Of a stretch of 64,000 bases of DNA, positions 50,194 through 60,773 are shown piece by piece. This DNA comes from an uncultured bacterium. GTDB lineage: Bacteria > Actinomycetota > Coriobacteriia > Coriobacteriales > Eggerthellaceae. The notes under the pieces were generated by a model, which was not told where the DNA came from, did no database searches, and saw nothing but the letters and a program-made list of their open reading frames with translations. The position numbers and the translations under genes are program-made. Numbering within the stretch: the first letter of the stretch is position 1; every line of letters starts with the position of its first letter. The stretch spans positions 12,446 to 76,445 of the forward strand of contig CAJMPP010000005.1 in NCBI GenBank assembly GCA_905215325.1. Reading direction: 5' to 3'.

Positions 50194-53100
50194 CTACAGC
50201 TGACCGTGCCCATGATACGCCCGCGCAAGGGCGCGGCCCATCTCTTCGGCATCGGCCGCATCAAAACGATACGACACCGTCTGGGGCTGTCCCGGCGAGC
50301 TGGCGCAATCCTGCTCGACGCGCACGAACACGCATTCCACCTGCGCATATCCCTCCAACAACACCGCATACGCGTAGCATGTGGCCTGCAGCAGGTGCTT
50401 CTCGTGCAGCTGCTCGGCGGTTTCGGCAGGCGAGCCGCCGGTCTTATAGTCCACCACCAACGCGCTGCCTGCCGGCTGCTTGCGCGTGCCGGCGGGGGCA
50501 ACGCATGCCAGCAGGTCGATCTCGCCCTCAAGGTAGGCCGCATCGCAAGTGCCGCCCACACGGACAAGGAACGGCGCCTCAGGGCTCACGCTTTCGCACG
50601 CACCCGCACGTGCCGCTATATCGCTGGCGAACCACCGCTCGAGCGCCGCATCCAAGCGATCGCGCTGCTCGGCGGAAAGCTCACATGAACGCTCGAGCGC
50701 CCGCTGGCGCGCGGCATCCGGGCGCTCAAGGGCGCAACCCGGCCGCCAAGCCAACGCCGCAAGCTGCGCCAAACGGTGAAACGCCGTTCCCAGGCTTGTG
50801 GCCGCATCGGCGTCGCGCGCGCCTAAAGAGGCGCTGGCGGCATCGTCGGCCGCATCTTCCACGGAGAAGTCGGCGAACCCTCCGCCGTCCTCGGCGATGG
50901 AGGAATAGCTGAACATGCCTGCTCGCGCACCCTTATAGGGCTTGCCTCGCTCGGGCTCGTAGGGCCTTACCACGGGAAGGGCGATCATGCCCGGCTTGCC
51001 GCCGGCAGGGCCGGGCGCGGCCTCGCCGGCGCCCGATTCGCCATCGGTCGCAACGCCATCTGGCGAACCGCTGGCCGCAGGCTCATCAATGCCCAGCCCG
51101 CCATCAGCCTGCAAGGCCGCGCCATCCGCATCGCCAGATACCGTCCCCAGCAGCTCCTCGACATCCGCCGGCGTCAGGTGCACGCATTCCACGCGCGCCG
51201 GCCGCTGCCCGCCGAAGTCGAACATGCTCACGCCCGGCTCGAACACGCAGCACTCGCCCACCAGCGCCGATTGCACATCGCCCCAGCAGCTCTTCGACAA
51301 GCCGGTGGCGTCGGCTTTCGACGACTTGCCGCGCATGGACACCACGAGGGCCTCCTTCGCGCGCGTAAGCGCAACGTAGAGCAAGCGCCGCGATTCGGCG
51401 GCCTCGCCGCGCTCCTCGTGCAGCTTGATTGCCGCACGCCTATCGGCGGGAAGCTGGCTGCGCGAGACCATGGCGGCGAGCTCTTCGTCGTCGAACTCGC
51501 AAAACGGCTGGTACGACCCGCTCTTGGCCACCAACGAGGAGGTCTTTTCCTTCAAGCGCTCGAGCACATGGCCGCCGTCGAGCGACACGTAGGTGCGCCC
51601 TTCGATCGAGCAGCACTCCAGCGCCTGCGACCGCGCCGCATCGTCGCGCAGCTCGGCCACCGCCACGATGGGGAACTCAAGTCCCTTGCTGGCATGGACG
51701 GTCATGATGCGCACGAAATCGCCGCCTTCGGCCGACAGCGCGCCCGGCGCCTCCTTGGCAAGCTCCACGCGCAGCGCCAGCTCGTCGGCCACGCCCGCGG
51801 GCCCCATGCCGCCAGCCGCCTCCATATCGCGCGCCATGCGGATGGCCTTGTACACGTTCCCCGCGCGCGCCAGCCCCTCGGGGCCGGCAGCCTCAAGGCG
51901 CGCAAGCCATCCGGAATCGGCTACGATGCCCTGCATGATGTCGGCAAGCGCCACGTTTCCCACCTGCTCGGACGCTCGGCGCATCAGGCTTGCGCACGCC
52001 GCAAGCGCCGGCGAGACCGCGCGCCCCGACGCCACCTTGCGCTCGATATGGCGAAAGCCCTGGTCGAACGCCCGCCTGCGAGGGATACCGCGCTCCTCGT
52101 CCATGCCCGTGGACAGTTCCAGCAAGTCATCGGCGGACAGGGCGAACAGCTCGCTCGAGAGCACCTCGAACAGCGCCGTGGTCCACTTCGGGTTCGCGAT
52201 GGCCTGCGCCAGGCGAACCATAAGCGCCACCTCGGGCGCACGGTTGAAGATGGAGCCGCCGGCCACCACGCACGGAAGCCCCTCGGCCCGCAACGCCTCA
52301 GCATACACGTTCGCGCGGCCCATGCCGCCGAGCAGCACCACCATGTCGCCCGGCCTGTGCCCGGCCGCCGCGAACTCGGAGAACGACTTCGCCACGCGCC
52401 GCGCCGCCACGGCCGCCGCATCCGCAGACGACACGTCGCGCGACGGGGTCACGGTCACCTGCACCTGCACGCGAGGCCCATCGGGCAGAAACGGGCGCTT
52501 GACCCTGGATTCCTGGCGCCCCGGCGCCAGCGACATGAACTCGGCGCCGAACACCTGCGGCTGCTCGAAGATGCGGTCGCACAGCGCCAGCACGTCCCCG
52601 TGGCTGCGGAAGTTGTCCGGCAGCTCGATGATGCCCTCGGGGTTGCGGCGTCGCACATCCTCCAGATGGCGACGGTACACTGACACGTCCGCGCCGCGGA
52701 ACCGGTAGATGCTCTGCTGCGCATCGCCGACGGTGCACATGCGCGAGAAACCCTCCCCGGCCATGCGCTTGATCATGTCCACCTGCAGCTGATCGGTGTC
52801 CTGGAACTCGTCCACCATCACCAGCTTGAAACGATCGGCGTACGCCGCCTGGATGGCGGGATGGTCGCGAAACGCGCGGGATGCGAAGGCCAGCAGGTCG
52901 TTGTTGTCCAGCAACCCCGCCTCGCGCTTGCGGCGCGCGAACGCGTCCGCAACCGACCTCGCCACATCGATCAGCGTCGCCAGCTGCTCCTGCACCAGCC
53001 CGCAACGTGCCTGCGCGGCGATTGCGAAATACTGTTCAGCCAGCTCGGCGGCCTGTTCGCCATACGGCGTGTTCTTGCCGAAGTTGCGACCGGGAACGGG

Positions 53101-53892
53101 AAAGCCGTTCATGGCCGAAAGCACGCGTCGGTACGTGAGCCCGTCGGAGCCGCGCCCGACCAGCTCGCGCGCGCCCTCCAATGCATCCTGCGTTGCTACC
53201 AGGAACTTGTCGCGCGTGGAACCTGGCTTGACGCCGTCGGCCAAGGCATACGCGGTTTCGGCGACGTCCGCCAGCTGCGCAAGCAGTTTGATCGGGCTCG
53301 GCGCCTCGGGGGGCGCCACCACCGACACCATGCCGTCGGGATGCGCCGAGGCGGCCTCGACCAGCTGCCGCACCATCCCCTCGACCGACGTCGTGCGCGG
53401 ACCGGCCGGGTGCACGTCGAACGATGCGAACAGCGCATCAAGGCGCTGCGGCGAAACGCCTTCGGCGACCGTGACCAGGTCATCCCTGCCGCCAAGCACC
53501 TCCTCAAGTGACGCGTCCAGAAGCGTTCTCACCGTGGCCTCGTCGGCAACCTTGAATGCGGGGTCGAGTCCCAGCTCAAGCGCATGCGCGCGAAGGATGC
53601 GCGAACACATGCCATGGATGGTGGATATCCACGCCTCATCGGTTTTCAGCGCCTGCTCGGTCATGCCGCCGGCGCGCAGCGCGCCCTTCACGCGCGATTT
53701 GATCTCGCCCGCCGCCTTCGACGTGAAGGTGATGGCCAAAACCTGGTCGATGTCGGTCAAATACCCGCTTTCCAACGCATGCACGATGCGGCGGGTGAGC
53801 GTGAACGTCTTGCCGCTGCCGGCGCCGGCGCTCACCGCCAACGGCTTGTCCAGCGTGTTGACGCACTTTTCCTGGCCGATGGTCAACGCCAT
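50194..53892 (-). CDS. addA: AddA helicase-nuclease subunit
   Basis: A 1232-residue UvrD-like helicase with a C-terminal nuclease. Walker A AGAGSGKT lies at residues 22-29, motif Ia at LAITFTSKAAGEIKSRVKGA, Walker B and Q motif in LVMVDEFQDTDQLQVDMIKR, a motif III-like CTVGDAQQSIYRFRGA, motif V at FVRIMTVHASKGLEFPIVAV, and the nuclease motif ALVVDYKTGG at about 1146. With AddB it processes broken DNA ends for recombination. The ATG at 53892 follows AAGGAGGGGATAGCC, 2 bp after the addB stop. Confidence 0.93.
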   Translation of the reverse strand: MALTIGQEKCVNTLDKPLAVSAGAGSGKTFTLTRRIVHALESGYLTDIDQVLAITFTSKAAGEIKSRVKGALRAGGMTEQALKTDEAWISTIHGMCSRILRAHALELGLDPAFKVADEATVRTLLDASLEEVLGGRDDLVTVAEGVSPQRLDALFASFDVHPAGPRTTSVEGMVRQLVEAASAHPDGMVSVVAPPEAPSPIKLLAQLADVAETAYALADGVKPGSTRDKFLVATQDALEGARELVGRGSDGLTYRRVLSAMNGFPVPGRNFGKNTPYGEQAAELAEQYFAIAAQARCGLVQEQLATLIDVARSVADAFARRKREAGLLDNNDLLAFASRAFRDHPAIQAAYADRFKLVMVDEFQDTDQLQVDMIKRMAGEGFSRMCTVGDAQQSIYRFRGADVSVYRRHLEDVRRRNPEGIIELPDNFRSHGDVLALCDRIFEQPQVFGAEFMSLAPGRQESRVKRPFLPDGPRVQVQVTVTPSRDVSSADAAAVAARRVAKSFSEFAAAGHRPGDMVVLLGGMGRANVYAEALRAEGLPCVVAGGSIFNRAPEVALMVRLAQAIANPKWTTALFEVLSSELFALSADDLLELSTGMDEERGIPRRRAFDQGFRHIERKVASGRAVSPALAACASLMRRASEQVGNVALADIMQGIVADSGWLARLEAAGPEGLARAGNVYKAIRMARDMEAAGGMGPAGVADELALRVELAKEAPGALSAEGGDFVRIMTVHASKGLEFPIVAVAELRDDAARSQALECCSIEGRTYVSLDGGHVLERLKEKTSSLVAKSGSYQPFCEFDDEELAAMVSRSQLPADRRAAIKLHEERGEAAESRRLLYVALTRAKEALVVSMRGKSSKADATGLSKSCWGDVQSALVGECCVFEPGVSMFDFGGQRPARVECVHLTPADVEELLGTVSGDADGAALQADGGLGIDEPAASGSPDGVATDGESGAGEAAPGPAGGKPGMIALPVVRPYEPERGKPYKGARAGMFSYSSIAEDGGGFADFSVEDAADDAASASLGARDADAATSLGTAFHRLAQLAALAWRPGCALERPDAARQRALERSCELSAEQRDRLDAALERWFASDIAARAGACESVSPEAPFLVRVGGTCDAAYLEGEIDLLACVAPAGTRKQPAGSALVVDYKTGGSPAETAEQLHEKHLLQATCYAYAVLLEGYAQVECVFVRVEQDCASSPGQPQTVSYRFDAADAEEMGRALARAYHGHGQL

Positions 53893-53894
53893 GG

Positions 53895-56800
53895 CTATCC
53901 CCTCCTTTCCGAGCACGATGAGACCGGGCACCACTTGCACGCCTCGGGCGTTTCAGGACGCGGACGGATATCGCCTGCCAGCATGCGCTCGAGCGCTGCG
54001 GCAACCGCCTCCTCCGTCTCGTCCAGCACATCGGAAAACGACCTGTCGGCGCACATGCAATCCTTATGGCGCATATTCGGCAGATAGGCGTTCTCTATCA
54101 CGCGCCCGTCGTAGGCGCCCGATATCATCTTGCGCCGCCCGTAGCACACGTACAGCGCGCCCACCGGCTCCAAGCCCAGCGTGCGGCGAACAACCTGCGC
54201 GTAGATGAGCGCCTGCACCTTGCCCAGGCGCCCCTCCTCGCGCACGCCGAGCGCGTACGACCCGGAAATCGAGCCCTTGTAGTCGATGATCGCGCACCGC
54301 CCTTCGCCGTCCACATCGATGCGGTCGGCCGTGCCCAGCAGCTTGTGACCCGCGTAATCCACCGCACCGCCGCCAGCCACGTCGTATTCCAAATACTTCG
54401 GGGCGAAGGTGGGCAGAAGCTCGACCTCGAAGTCCAGGTAATCCATCAGCTTGCGCTCAAGCTCGGCAAACTCCCGATGCTCCACCTGCGACGTGGGGAT
54501 CAAACGGTTCTCCGATTGGCGAAGATGCGGCTGCAGCGCCTTATGGCGCGCTAGCACGTCGGCCATAAGCTCCCGCGCCTGCGCAAGCAGCTGCGGCGTC
54601 ACCTTCGCCTCGCCCAAATCTTCGGACAGGTGCTTATAGAAGCTGTGCAGCGCATTGTGCGCGAAGTCGCCCATCTCAAGCGGCCCGAACCCCTCGTCCA
54701 GATCATCCAGGCGCAAACGCCGTTGAGCGAACCACTTGTACGGGCACTCCAGATAGCTTTCGATCTGGGAAGGCGAAAGGCACGGCTCGTCGAGCACCCG
54801 CCCGCCCTGCAGCACACGCGGAAGCACCACGAGCGAACGCGCCTCAGGCGACACCGCACCCGTCAGCGGCGGCTCGATGCGCGCCGCTTCAAGCGCCGGC
54901 GCATCCGACAGCGCATCGTTGGCGCACAAGGCATCTTCACCGCGTAGCAGCATCCCGTCCTGCAGACGCTCGGGAAGCGAATACGGGTTGTCGATGTCCT
55001 CGGTGGCCGTGGGGTCGTCCCGATAGCAGTCAACGAACTCCTCCAGCACCACGCACGGGTACGTAGGGTCGGCGGCCGAATCGTTGAGGCAGCGCTCGAG
55101 GATCAGCTGATCGGTTGCAGCGTGCTCGAGCGCGAAAAACGCACGGCGCATGCGGGCAAGCGCCGAATCGGCGCGCTCCACGCCAAGATGCTCGAGGAGA
55201 ACCCGGGAAGCATCCTCGGGATCGGCCGCCGGATAGGCGGTGCTTGTCAAGTCGGCCGCCACGAGCACCTTGCACGTGCCGCTACCCAAAGATGCCGCCG
55301 TGCCCTGATCGGTCACCAGCACATCGGGCGCACCAAAGGCGGCGCCATCGCAACCGCGCGGGGCCACGATGCGCGAAACGTTGACTTTCAGGCGTTTCAC
55401 CTGTTCGAACGCTGCATCCACCCCCAGCCCCGCCAGCTTGGCGGCACCGGCGGCGTGGCGCAACGCGCTCAACCCGGCAAGCTGCTCGGCGCGCCACACT
55501 TCCGAACGGTTCGTCATGCGCCGCACGGCGGCCTCGAGCTCGGCTGCAGCCCGGTCGTCCAACCGCAAGGCAAGCCGCTCCATCGCCGCAAACATCGGGT
55601 TGTCGCCGCGCAGGCGGACGCACAGGTCTGACCGCCGCGCCGTGCGATCGGCGCGCATATCGGCATCGAGCTTGAACGCCGCTTTCCTCGTCATGCCGGA
55701 GAACGGCGACAACGCCCAATCGGCCAGGTAGGCGCGATTCCAACGCTCCACATCGGTCGGGGCGATATCCCCGTACCCTTCGATATGCGAAACGCCGCCC
55801 GCCTGTCCTTCGTCAAGGAAACGGTGAAGCGAGCAGATGGCCCTGCCGAACGCGGTGTCCGCGAAGCGGCGCCGCCCGCGCAGGGCAACCACATGGCCCT
55901 GACGGACAAGCACCGGCGCCACGCGCCCGAACAGCGCCGCCGGGTCCTTCGCCGCAACTACCATGGCAGCAGCCTGCGGGCCGGCCGAACGCCCACCTCG
56001 ATAGCTGTCGACGCTGCTGTCTGAAGCGTCCTCGCCGCCGGAAGCACCGTCATCGCCAGCAGCCGGGGCGGCCGCAGCAGCCGGCACCGCAACCGCAGCC
56101 GGCGCCGCCCCCCGATCCGCAGCCGTGCCAAGGGCATCGCGCACGATATCCGCCAGCAGGGCCGGCCACGCATACTGCCCCGAGGGAAACGCGAAGCGAA
56201 CCCGCACGCCCTCGGGCGCGCGAACGGGGCCCTGGCTTCCCGAAGCGGCGCGGACCTCCACCTCCATCCACGAACAAGCAGAGAAAAACGCTTCCTGACC
56301 AGGGGTAAGCGGAGCAGCATCTTCCAACAGCACGCGCAATGGGCGCTGCGGCAGAAGTTCGGGGAGCAGAGCCAGAGCCTGCCCCGGCTCGATCATCCCC
56401 AGTTGCGCCAACCGATCAAGGTATCCCCCGATCATCCGCAGCACCGGCACTTCCGCGCAAGTCGCCCCCTCAAGCGCGCCAGCACCCGCCGGCACGCCCT
56501 GCTGCGCATCCTGCACCGCCGCATCGAAGGCGGGCAGGCCGACGCCGGCCGCCACGCAAGCCGCCGCCACGCGATCGAGCCCGAGCGCTCCCGCTTCGCT
56601 GTCTCCGACCAACGCGCAGGCGCCATCCGCAATGCGGCCTTCCGCCGACTCGCATCGTCCGCTACCATCACGAACGTCGCCCGCCTCCGCCAACTCGGAT
56701 CGTCCGCTAGCGCCATCAAGCTGTGCGCGCTTGCCGCTTTCCGGATCGACGCGGTCGCCGTCAGCAGCCCGCTCGCACACAGCGCGCAGCAACGCCTCGC

Positions 56801-56996
56801 GCTCGAGACGCGAGACGAACGTCCTGCCGTCGCCGTACAGCTCCCACAGATCGCGCACCCAGGCGCCGAACGCGGCAACCGTCACGCCCATGAGCGAGCA
56901 GCCGCTATCCGCGGCCCGTTTCCTATACGCCACCGCCCGATCGGCATCCGGCAGCAGCACCACATCATATGCAATAGAAGTATCCATGCCCGACAT
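53895..56996 (-). CDS. addB: AddB nuclease subunit with iron-sulfur cluster
   Basis: A 1033-residue partner of AddA. The N-terminus shows no Walker A motif, unlike Bacillus AddB, and the helicase-like part is degenerate. The C-terminal nuclease has ESYLECPYKWFAQRRLRLDD with the first cluster cysteine, RCAIIDYKGSISGSYALGV with the Asp-x-Lys pair, and the CKWCPVSSC end with three more cysteines, the arrangement that clamps a [4Fe-4S] cluster. A Gly/Ala-rich stretch at about 290-330 is low complexity. Start ATG at 56996, without a strong ribosome site (56987 is an alternative). Operon addB-addA. Confidence 0.86.
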   Translation of the reverse strand: MSGMDTSIAYDVVLLPDADRAVAYRKRAADSGCSLMGVTVAAFGAWVRDLWELYGDGRTFVSRLEREALLRAVCERAADGDRVDPESGKRAQLDGASGRSELAEAGDVRDGSGRCESAEGRIADGACALVGDSEAGALGLDRVAAACVAAGVGLPAFDAAVQDAQQGVPAGAGALEGATCAEVPVLRMIGGYLDRLAQLGMIEPGQALALLPELLPQRPLRVLLEDAAPLTPGQEAFFSACSWMEVEVRAASGSQGPVRAPEGVRVRFAFPSGQYAWPALLADIVRDALGTAADRGAAPAAVAVPAAAAAPAAGDDGASGGEDASDSSVDSYRGGRSAGPQAAAMVVAAKDPAALFGRVAPVLVRQGHVVALRGRRRFADTAFGRAICSLHRFLDEGQAGGVSHIEGYGDIAPTDVERWNRAYLADWALSPFSGMTRKAAFKLDADMRADRTARRSDLCVRLRGDNPMFAAMERLALRLDDRAAAELEAAVRRMTNRSEVWRAEQLAGLSALRHAAGAAKLAGLGVDAAFEQVKRLKVNVSRIVAPRGCDGAAFGAPDVLVTDQGTAASLGSGTCKVLVAADLTSTAYPAADPEDASRVLLEHLGVERADSALARMRRAFFALEHAATDQLILERCLNDSAADPTYPCVVLEEFVDCYRDDPTATEDIDNPYSLPERLQDGMLLRGEDALCANDALSDAPALEAARIEPPLTGAVSPEARSLVVLPRVLQGGRVLDEPCLSPSQIESYLECPYKWFAQRRLRLDDLDEGFGPLEMGDFAHNALHSFYKHLSEDLGEAKVTPQLLAQARELMADVLARHKALQPHLRQSENRLIPTSQVEHREFAELERKLMDYLDFEVELLPTFAPKYLEYDVAGGGAVDYAGHKLLGTADRIDVDGEGRCAIIDYKGSISGSYALGVREEGRLGKVQALIYAQVVRRTLGLEPVGALYVCYGRRKMISGAYDGRVIENAYLPNMRHKDCMCADRSFSDVLDETEEAVAAALERMLAGDIRPRPETPEACKWCPVSSCSERRG

Positions 56997-57096
56997 TCTA
57001 GCGCACCCCCTTTACGCCTTCGGTCCCATACATGGGACTTACCCGAAGTTTCGCCGCCCCATCGCCGCAACTCAACCCGCACCGCCCCCGCAACGT

Positions 57097-57132
57097 AAGA
57101 AAGCCGGCCGCCCTTTCGGACGACCGGCCTTC
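57097..57132 (-). terminator. Terminator of the PFOR gene
   Basis: GAAAGCCGGCCG pairs imperfectly with CGACCGGCCTTC. It lies about 110 bp past the PFOR stop on the minus strand; the far side reads TTTCTTACG. Confidence 0.6.
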
Positions 57133-57239
57133 CGAAACCGATCTATCGCACGATCGAAAGCCTCAACGCACCCCCGATATCCCGCAGCAAAGCTCCTGCT
57201 CCTGCCAGCGGAGCCGCGGCGCCGCGCGCGACCGACGAG

Positions 57240-60200
57240 TTACTCGCCGTCGTACATGGCCTTCAGGCGCACCAGGTGATCGTAACGCTCGATGGCGGCC
57301 TTCTCGTTGCGCTCGAACAGCTCGCCGGCGCGCTCCGGGAACTCGCGGGTCAGGCGGCTGTAGCGGGCCTCGTTCATGAGGAACTCCTGGTAACCGCCAG
57401 CAGGCTCCTTGCAGTCCAGCGTGAACCTCTTGCCGGCGTCGGCTGCCGGGTTGAAGCGGAACAGGTTCCAGTAACCGCAGTCCACGGCCTTCTTCATCTC
57501 GGTCTGGCAGTTGCTCATGCCGCCCTTGATGGAGTGCATCTCGCACGGGGAGTAGGCGATGATGATGGACGGGCCGTGATACGCCTCGGCCTCGGTGATG
57601 GCCTTGAGCGTCTGAGCCGGCTTGGCGCCCATGGCCACCTGGGCCACGTACACGTAGCCGTACGCCATGGCGATCTCGGCGAGCGACTTCTTCTTGACGT
57701 CCTTGCCGGCGGCGGCGAACTGCGCCACCTGGCCGATGTTGGAAGCCTTGGAAGCCTGGCCGCCGGTGTTGGAGTAGACCTCGGTGTCGAACACGAAGAC
57801 GTTGACGTCCTCACCGGATGCCAGCACGTGGTCGAGTCCGCCGTAGCCGATGTCATAGGCCCAGCCGTCGCCGCCGAAGATCCAGACGGACTTCTTGGCC
57901 AGGTACTCCTTGTGGTCCAGGATACGCTGCGCGGCCTCGGCTGCGGCGCCTTCGCCGGCGGCAACCTCGGGCAGGGCGGCGATCAGGGCGTCGGCAGTCT
58001 GACGGCTGGCGGCCTTGTCGCCGCGGGCGTCGAGCCAAGCCTGGGCGGCGTCGGCGGCGGCGCCGGCCTCAACCAGGACGGCGGCGTCGGCGGCCAGCAT
58101 GCCGTTGACGGCCTCATAGCCAAGCTTCATGCCCATGCCGTGCTCGGCGTTGTCCTCGAACAGGCTGTTGGACCAGGCGGGGCCGTGACCCTGCTTGTTG
58201 ACCGTGTACGGGCTGGTAGCAGCCGGACCGCCCCAGATGGAAGAGCAGCCGGTGGCGTTGGAGATGTACATGTGGTCGCCGTAGAGCTGGGTGATCAGGC
58301 GGGCGTAAGCCGTCTGGGCGCAGCCGGCGCAGGCGCCGGAGAACTCGAGCAGAGGCTGCTTGAACTGGCTGTCGCGCAGCGTGGTGCCCTCGATCTCGGG
58401 CTTGTCGGCCACCTTGTTCACGCAGTACTCGAACACGTCCTGCTGAGCCATCTCGTCCTCGACGCCGACCATGGTCAGCGCGTCGGCCGGGCAGGACTTG
58501 ACGCATACGCCGCAGCCCATGCAGTCCAGCGGGCTGATGGCCAGCGTGTACTTCAGCTCCTTATGCTTGCCCTTCATAGGCAGCACGGCCATGGCCTCGG
58601 GGCCGGCAGCGGCCTCCTCGTCGGTCAGGCCGAACGGGCGGATGCAGGCATGCGGGCACACGAACGAGCAGCTGTTGCACTCGGTGCACTTCTCGGCATC
58701 CCACTTGGCGACGGACACGGACACGCCGCGCTTCTCGTAGGCGGCAGCGCCCTGCTCGAACTGGCCGTCGGCATGGTCGACGAACACGGAGACCGGCAGG
58801 GAGTCGCCTGCCATGCGGCCGACGGGCTCCATGATCTCGCGAACCTGCTTGACCAGCTCGGGACGACCCTCGAGACGCTCGACCTCGGAGTTGTCCTCGG
58901 CATCGGCCCAGGCGGCGGGCACGTCGATCTTCACGAACGCCGTGGCGCCCGCGTCGATGGCGCGATGGTTCATGTCAACGACTTCCTGGCCCTTCTTCAG
59001 GTAGGATCGCGTGGCGGCGTCCTTCATGTAGCGCACGGCGTCCTCGGCCGGCAGGATGTTCGCCAGCGTGAAGAAGGCGGACTGCAAGATGGTGTTGGTA
59101 CGCTTGCCCATGCCGATCTGGCGGGCCAAGTCGATGGCGTTGATGGTGTAGAGCTGCACATCGTTGGCCGCGATGTAGCGCTTTGCCTCGGCGGACAGGT
59201 GCTCTTCAAGCTCCTCGGGCGTCCACTGGCAGTTGATCATGAAGGTGCCGCCGGGCTTGACGTCCTTGACGATCGGGAAGTTCTTCGTGATGTAGCTGGG
59301 GTTGTGGCACGCCACGAAGTCGGCCTTGTTGATGTAGTAGCTGCTGCGGATGGGCGAATCGCCGAAGCGCAGGTGGCTGATCGTCACGCCGCCGGTCTTC
59401 TTCGAGTCGTACTGGAAGTAGGCCTGCACGTACTTGTCGGTGTGGTCGCCGATGATCTTGACGGAGTTCTTGTTCGCGCCGACGGTGCCGTCACCGCCCA
59501 GACCCCAGAACTTGCACTCGATGGTGCCGGCGGCTGCGGTGTTGGGAGCGGACGCATCCTCGGGCAGGGACAGCCCGGTGACGTCGTCGACGATGCCGAT
59601 GGTGAACTCGCCGCGCGGCTCGTCCTTGGCCAGCTCGGTGAAGATGGCGAACACGGACGCGGGCGGCGTGTCCTTGCTGCCCAGGCCGTAGCGGCCGCCG
59701 GAGACCTTGATGCCCTCGCGGCCCTCGACCATGAGCGCGTTGACGACGTCCAGGTACAGCGGGTCGCGGGAGCCGGGCTCCTTGGTGCGGTCGAGCACGG
59801 CCAGCTTCTTGCAGGTGGCGGGCAGGGCCTCGGCGAACTTGGCGGTGACGAACGGACGGTACAGGCGCACCTTGACCAGGCCCACCTTCTCGCCCTGGGC
59901 GGTCAGGTAGTCGATGACCTCCTCGGCAACGTCGCAGATGCTGCCCATAGCGACGATCACGCGCTCGGCATCGGGGGCGCCGTAGTAGTTGAACAGCTTG
60001 TAGTCGGTGCCGAGCTTGGCGTTGACCTTATCCATATACTCTTCCACCACAGCCGGCAGCGCGTCGTAGATGCCGTTGCAGGCCTCGCGGTTCTGGAAGA
60101 AGATGTCGCCGTTCTCATGGCTGCCGCGCATGCGCGGACGCTCGGGGTTGAGCGCATGGTCGCGGAAATCCTTCACGGCGTCGAAGTCGCACATGTCGGC

Positions 60201-60773
60201 CAAGTCGGCGTAATCCCATACGGCCACCTTCTGCACCTCATGGGACGTACGGAAGCCGTCGAAGAAGTTCAGGAACGGCACGCGGCCCTTGATGGCGGCC
60301 AGGTGCGCGACGGCGGACAGGTCCATGACCTCCTGGACGTTGCCCTCGGCGAGCATGGCGAAGCCGGTCTGGCGGCAGGCCATGACGTCGGAATGGTCGC
60401 CGAAGATGTTCAGCGCGTGCGTGGAAACGGTACGGGCCGAGACATGGAACACGCTCGGCAGCTGCTCGGCTGCGATCTTGTACATGTTGGGGATCATGAG
60501 CAGCAGGCCCTGGGAAGCCGTGTAGGTGGTGGTCAGGGCACCGGCGGCCAGCGAGCCGTGCACGGCGCCGGCGGCACCGCCCTCGGACTGCATCTCGCAC
60601 ACCTTCACCTTCGTGCCGAAGATGTTCTCCCTACCGGCTGCCGACCACTGGTCGACCAGGTCGGCCATGGGGCTGGAAGGGGTGATGGGATAGATACCGG
60701 CTACCTCCGTGAACGCATATGAGACATGCGCTGCGGCGGTGTTGCCGTCCATGGACTTGAATTCTCTCGTCAT
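57240..60773 (-). CDS. nifJ: Pyruvate:ferredoxin (flavodoxin) oxidoreductase
   Basis: A 1177-residue single-chain enzyme that oxidises pyruvate with CoA to acetyl-CoA and CO2, reducing ferredoxin. Domain order is normal: N-terminal domain from GNTAAAHVSYAFTEVAGIYP, CoA and gamma domains, a two-cluster ferredoxin insert (CTECNSCSFVCPHACIRPF and CMGCGVCVKSCPADALTM), and the thiamine-diphosphate domain with GCSSIWGGPAATSPYT, GDGWAYDIGYGGLDHVL and the CAGCAQTAYARL cluster. Strong ribosome site TTAGGAGAAGAA before ATG at 60773. Central enzyme of anaerobic energy metabolism. Confidence 0.97.
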   Translation of the reverse strand: MTREFKSMDGNTAAAHVSYAFTEVAGIYPITPSSPMADLVDQWSAAGRENIFGTKVKVCEMQSEGGAAGAVHGSLAAGALTTTYTASQGLLLMIPNMYKIAAEQLPSVFHVSARTVSTHALNIFGDHSDVMACRQTGFAMLAEGNVQEVMDLSAVAHLAAIKGRVPFLNFFDGFRTSHEVQKVAVWDYADLADMCDFDAVKDFRDHALNPERPRMRGSHENGDIFFQNREACNGIYDALPAVVEEYMDKVNAKLGTDYKLFNYYGAPDAERVIVAMGSICDVAEEVIDYLTAQGEKVGLVKVRLYRPFVTAKFAEALPATCKKLAVLDRTKEPGSRDPLYLDVVNALMVEGREGIKVSGGRYGLGSKDTPPASVFAIFTELAKDEPRGEFTIGIVDDVTGLSLPEDASAPNTAAAGTIECKFWGLGGDGTVGANKNSVKIIGDHTDKYVQAYFQYDSKKTGGVTISHLRFGDSPIRSSYYINKADFVACHNPSYITKNFPIVKDVKPGGTFMINCQWTPEELEEHLSAEAKRYIAANDVQLYTINAIDLARQIGMGKRTNTILQSAFFTLANILPAEDAVRYMKDAATRSYLKKGQEVVDMNHRAIDAGATAFVKIDVPAAWADAEDNSEVERLEGRPELVKQVREIMEPVGRMAGDSLPVSVFVDHADGQFEQGAAAYEKRGVSVSVAKWDAEKCTECNSCSFVCPHACIRPFGLTDEEAAAGPEAMAVLPMKGKHKELKYTLAISPLDCMGCGVCVKSCPADALTMVGVEDEMAQQDVFEYCVNKVADKPEIEGTTLRDSQFKQPLLEFSGACAGCAQTAYARLITQLYGDHMYISNATGCSSIWGGPAATSPYTVNKQGHGPAWSNSLFEDNAEHGMGMKLGYEAVNGMLAADAAVLVEAGAAADAAQAWLDARGDKAASRQTADALIAALPEVAAGEGAAAEAAQRILDHKEYLAKKSVWIFGGDGWAYDIGYGGLDHVLASGEDVNVFVFDTEVYSNTGGQASKASNIGQVAQFAAAGKDVKKKSLAEIAMAYGYVYVAQVAMGAKPAQTLKAITEAEAYHGPSIIIAYSPCEMHSIKGGMSNCQTEMKKAVDCGYWNLFRFNPAADAGKRFTLDCKEPAGGYQEFLMNEARYSRLTREFPERAGELFERNEKAAIERYDHLVRLKAMYDGE

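Noticed and set aside
57276..60722. Plus-strand frame of more than 1100 codons opposite the PFOR gene
   Set aside because: It is a mirror of a highly biased coding sequence; the opposite strand encodes an unmistakable PFOR.
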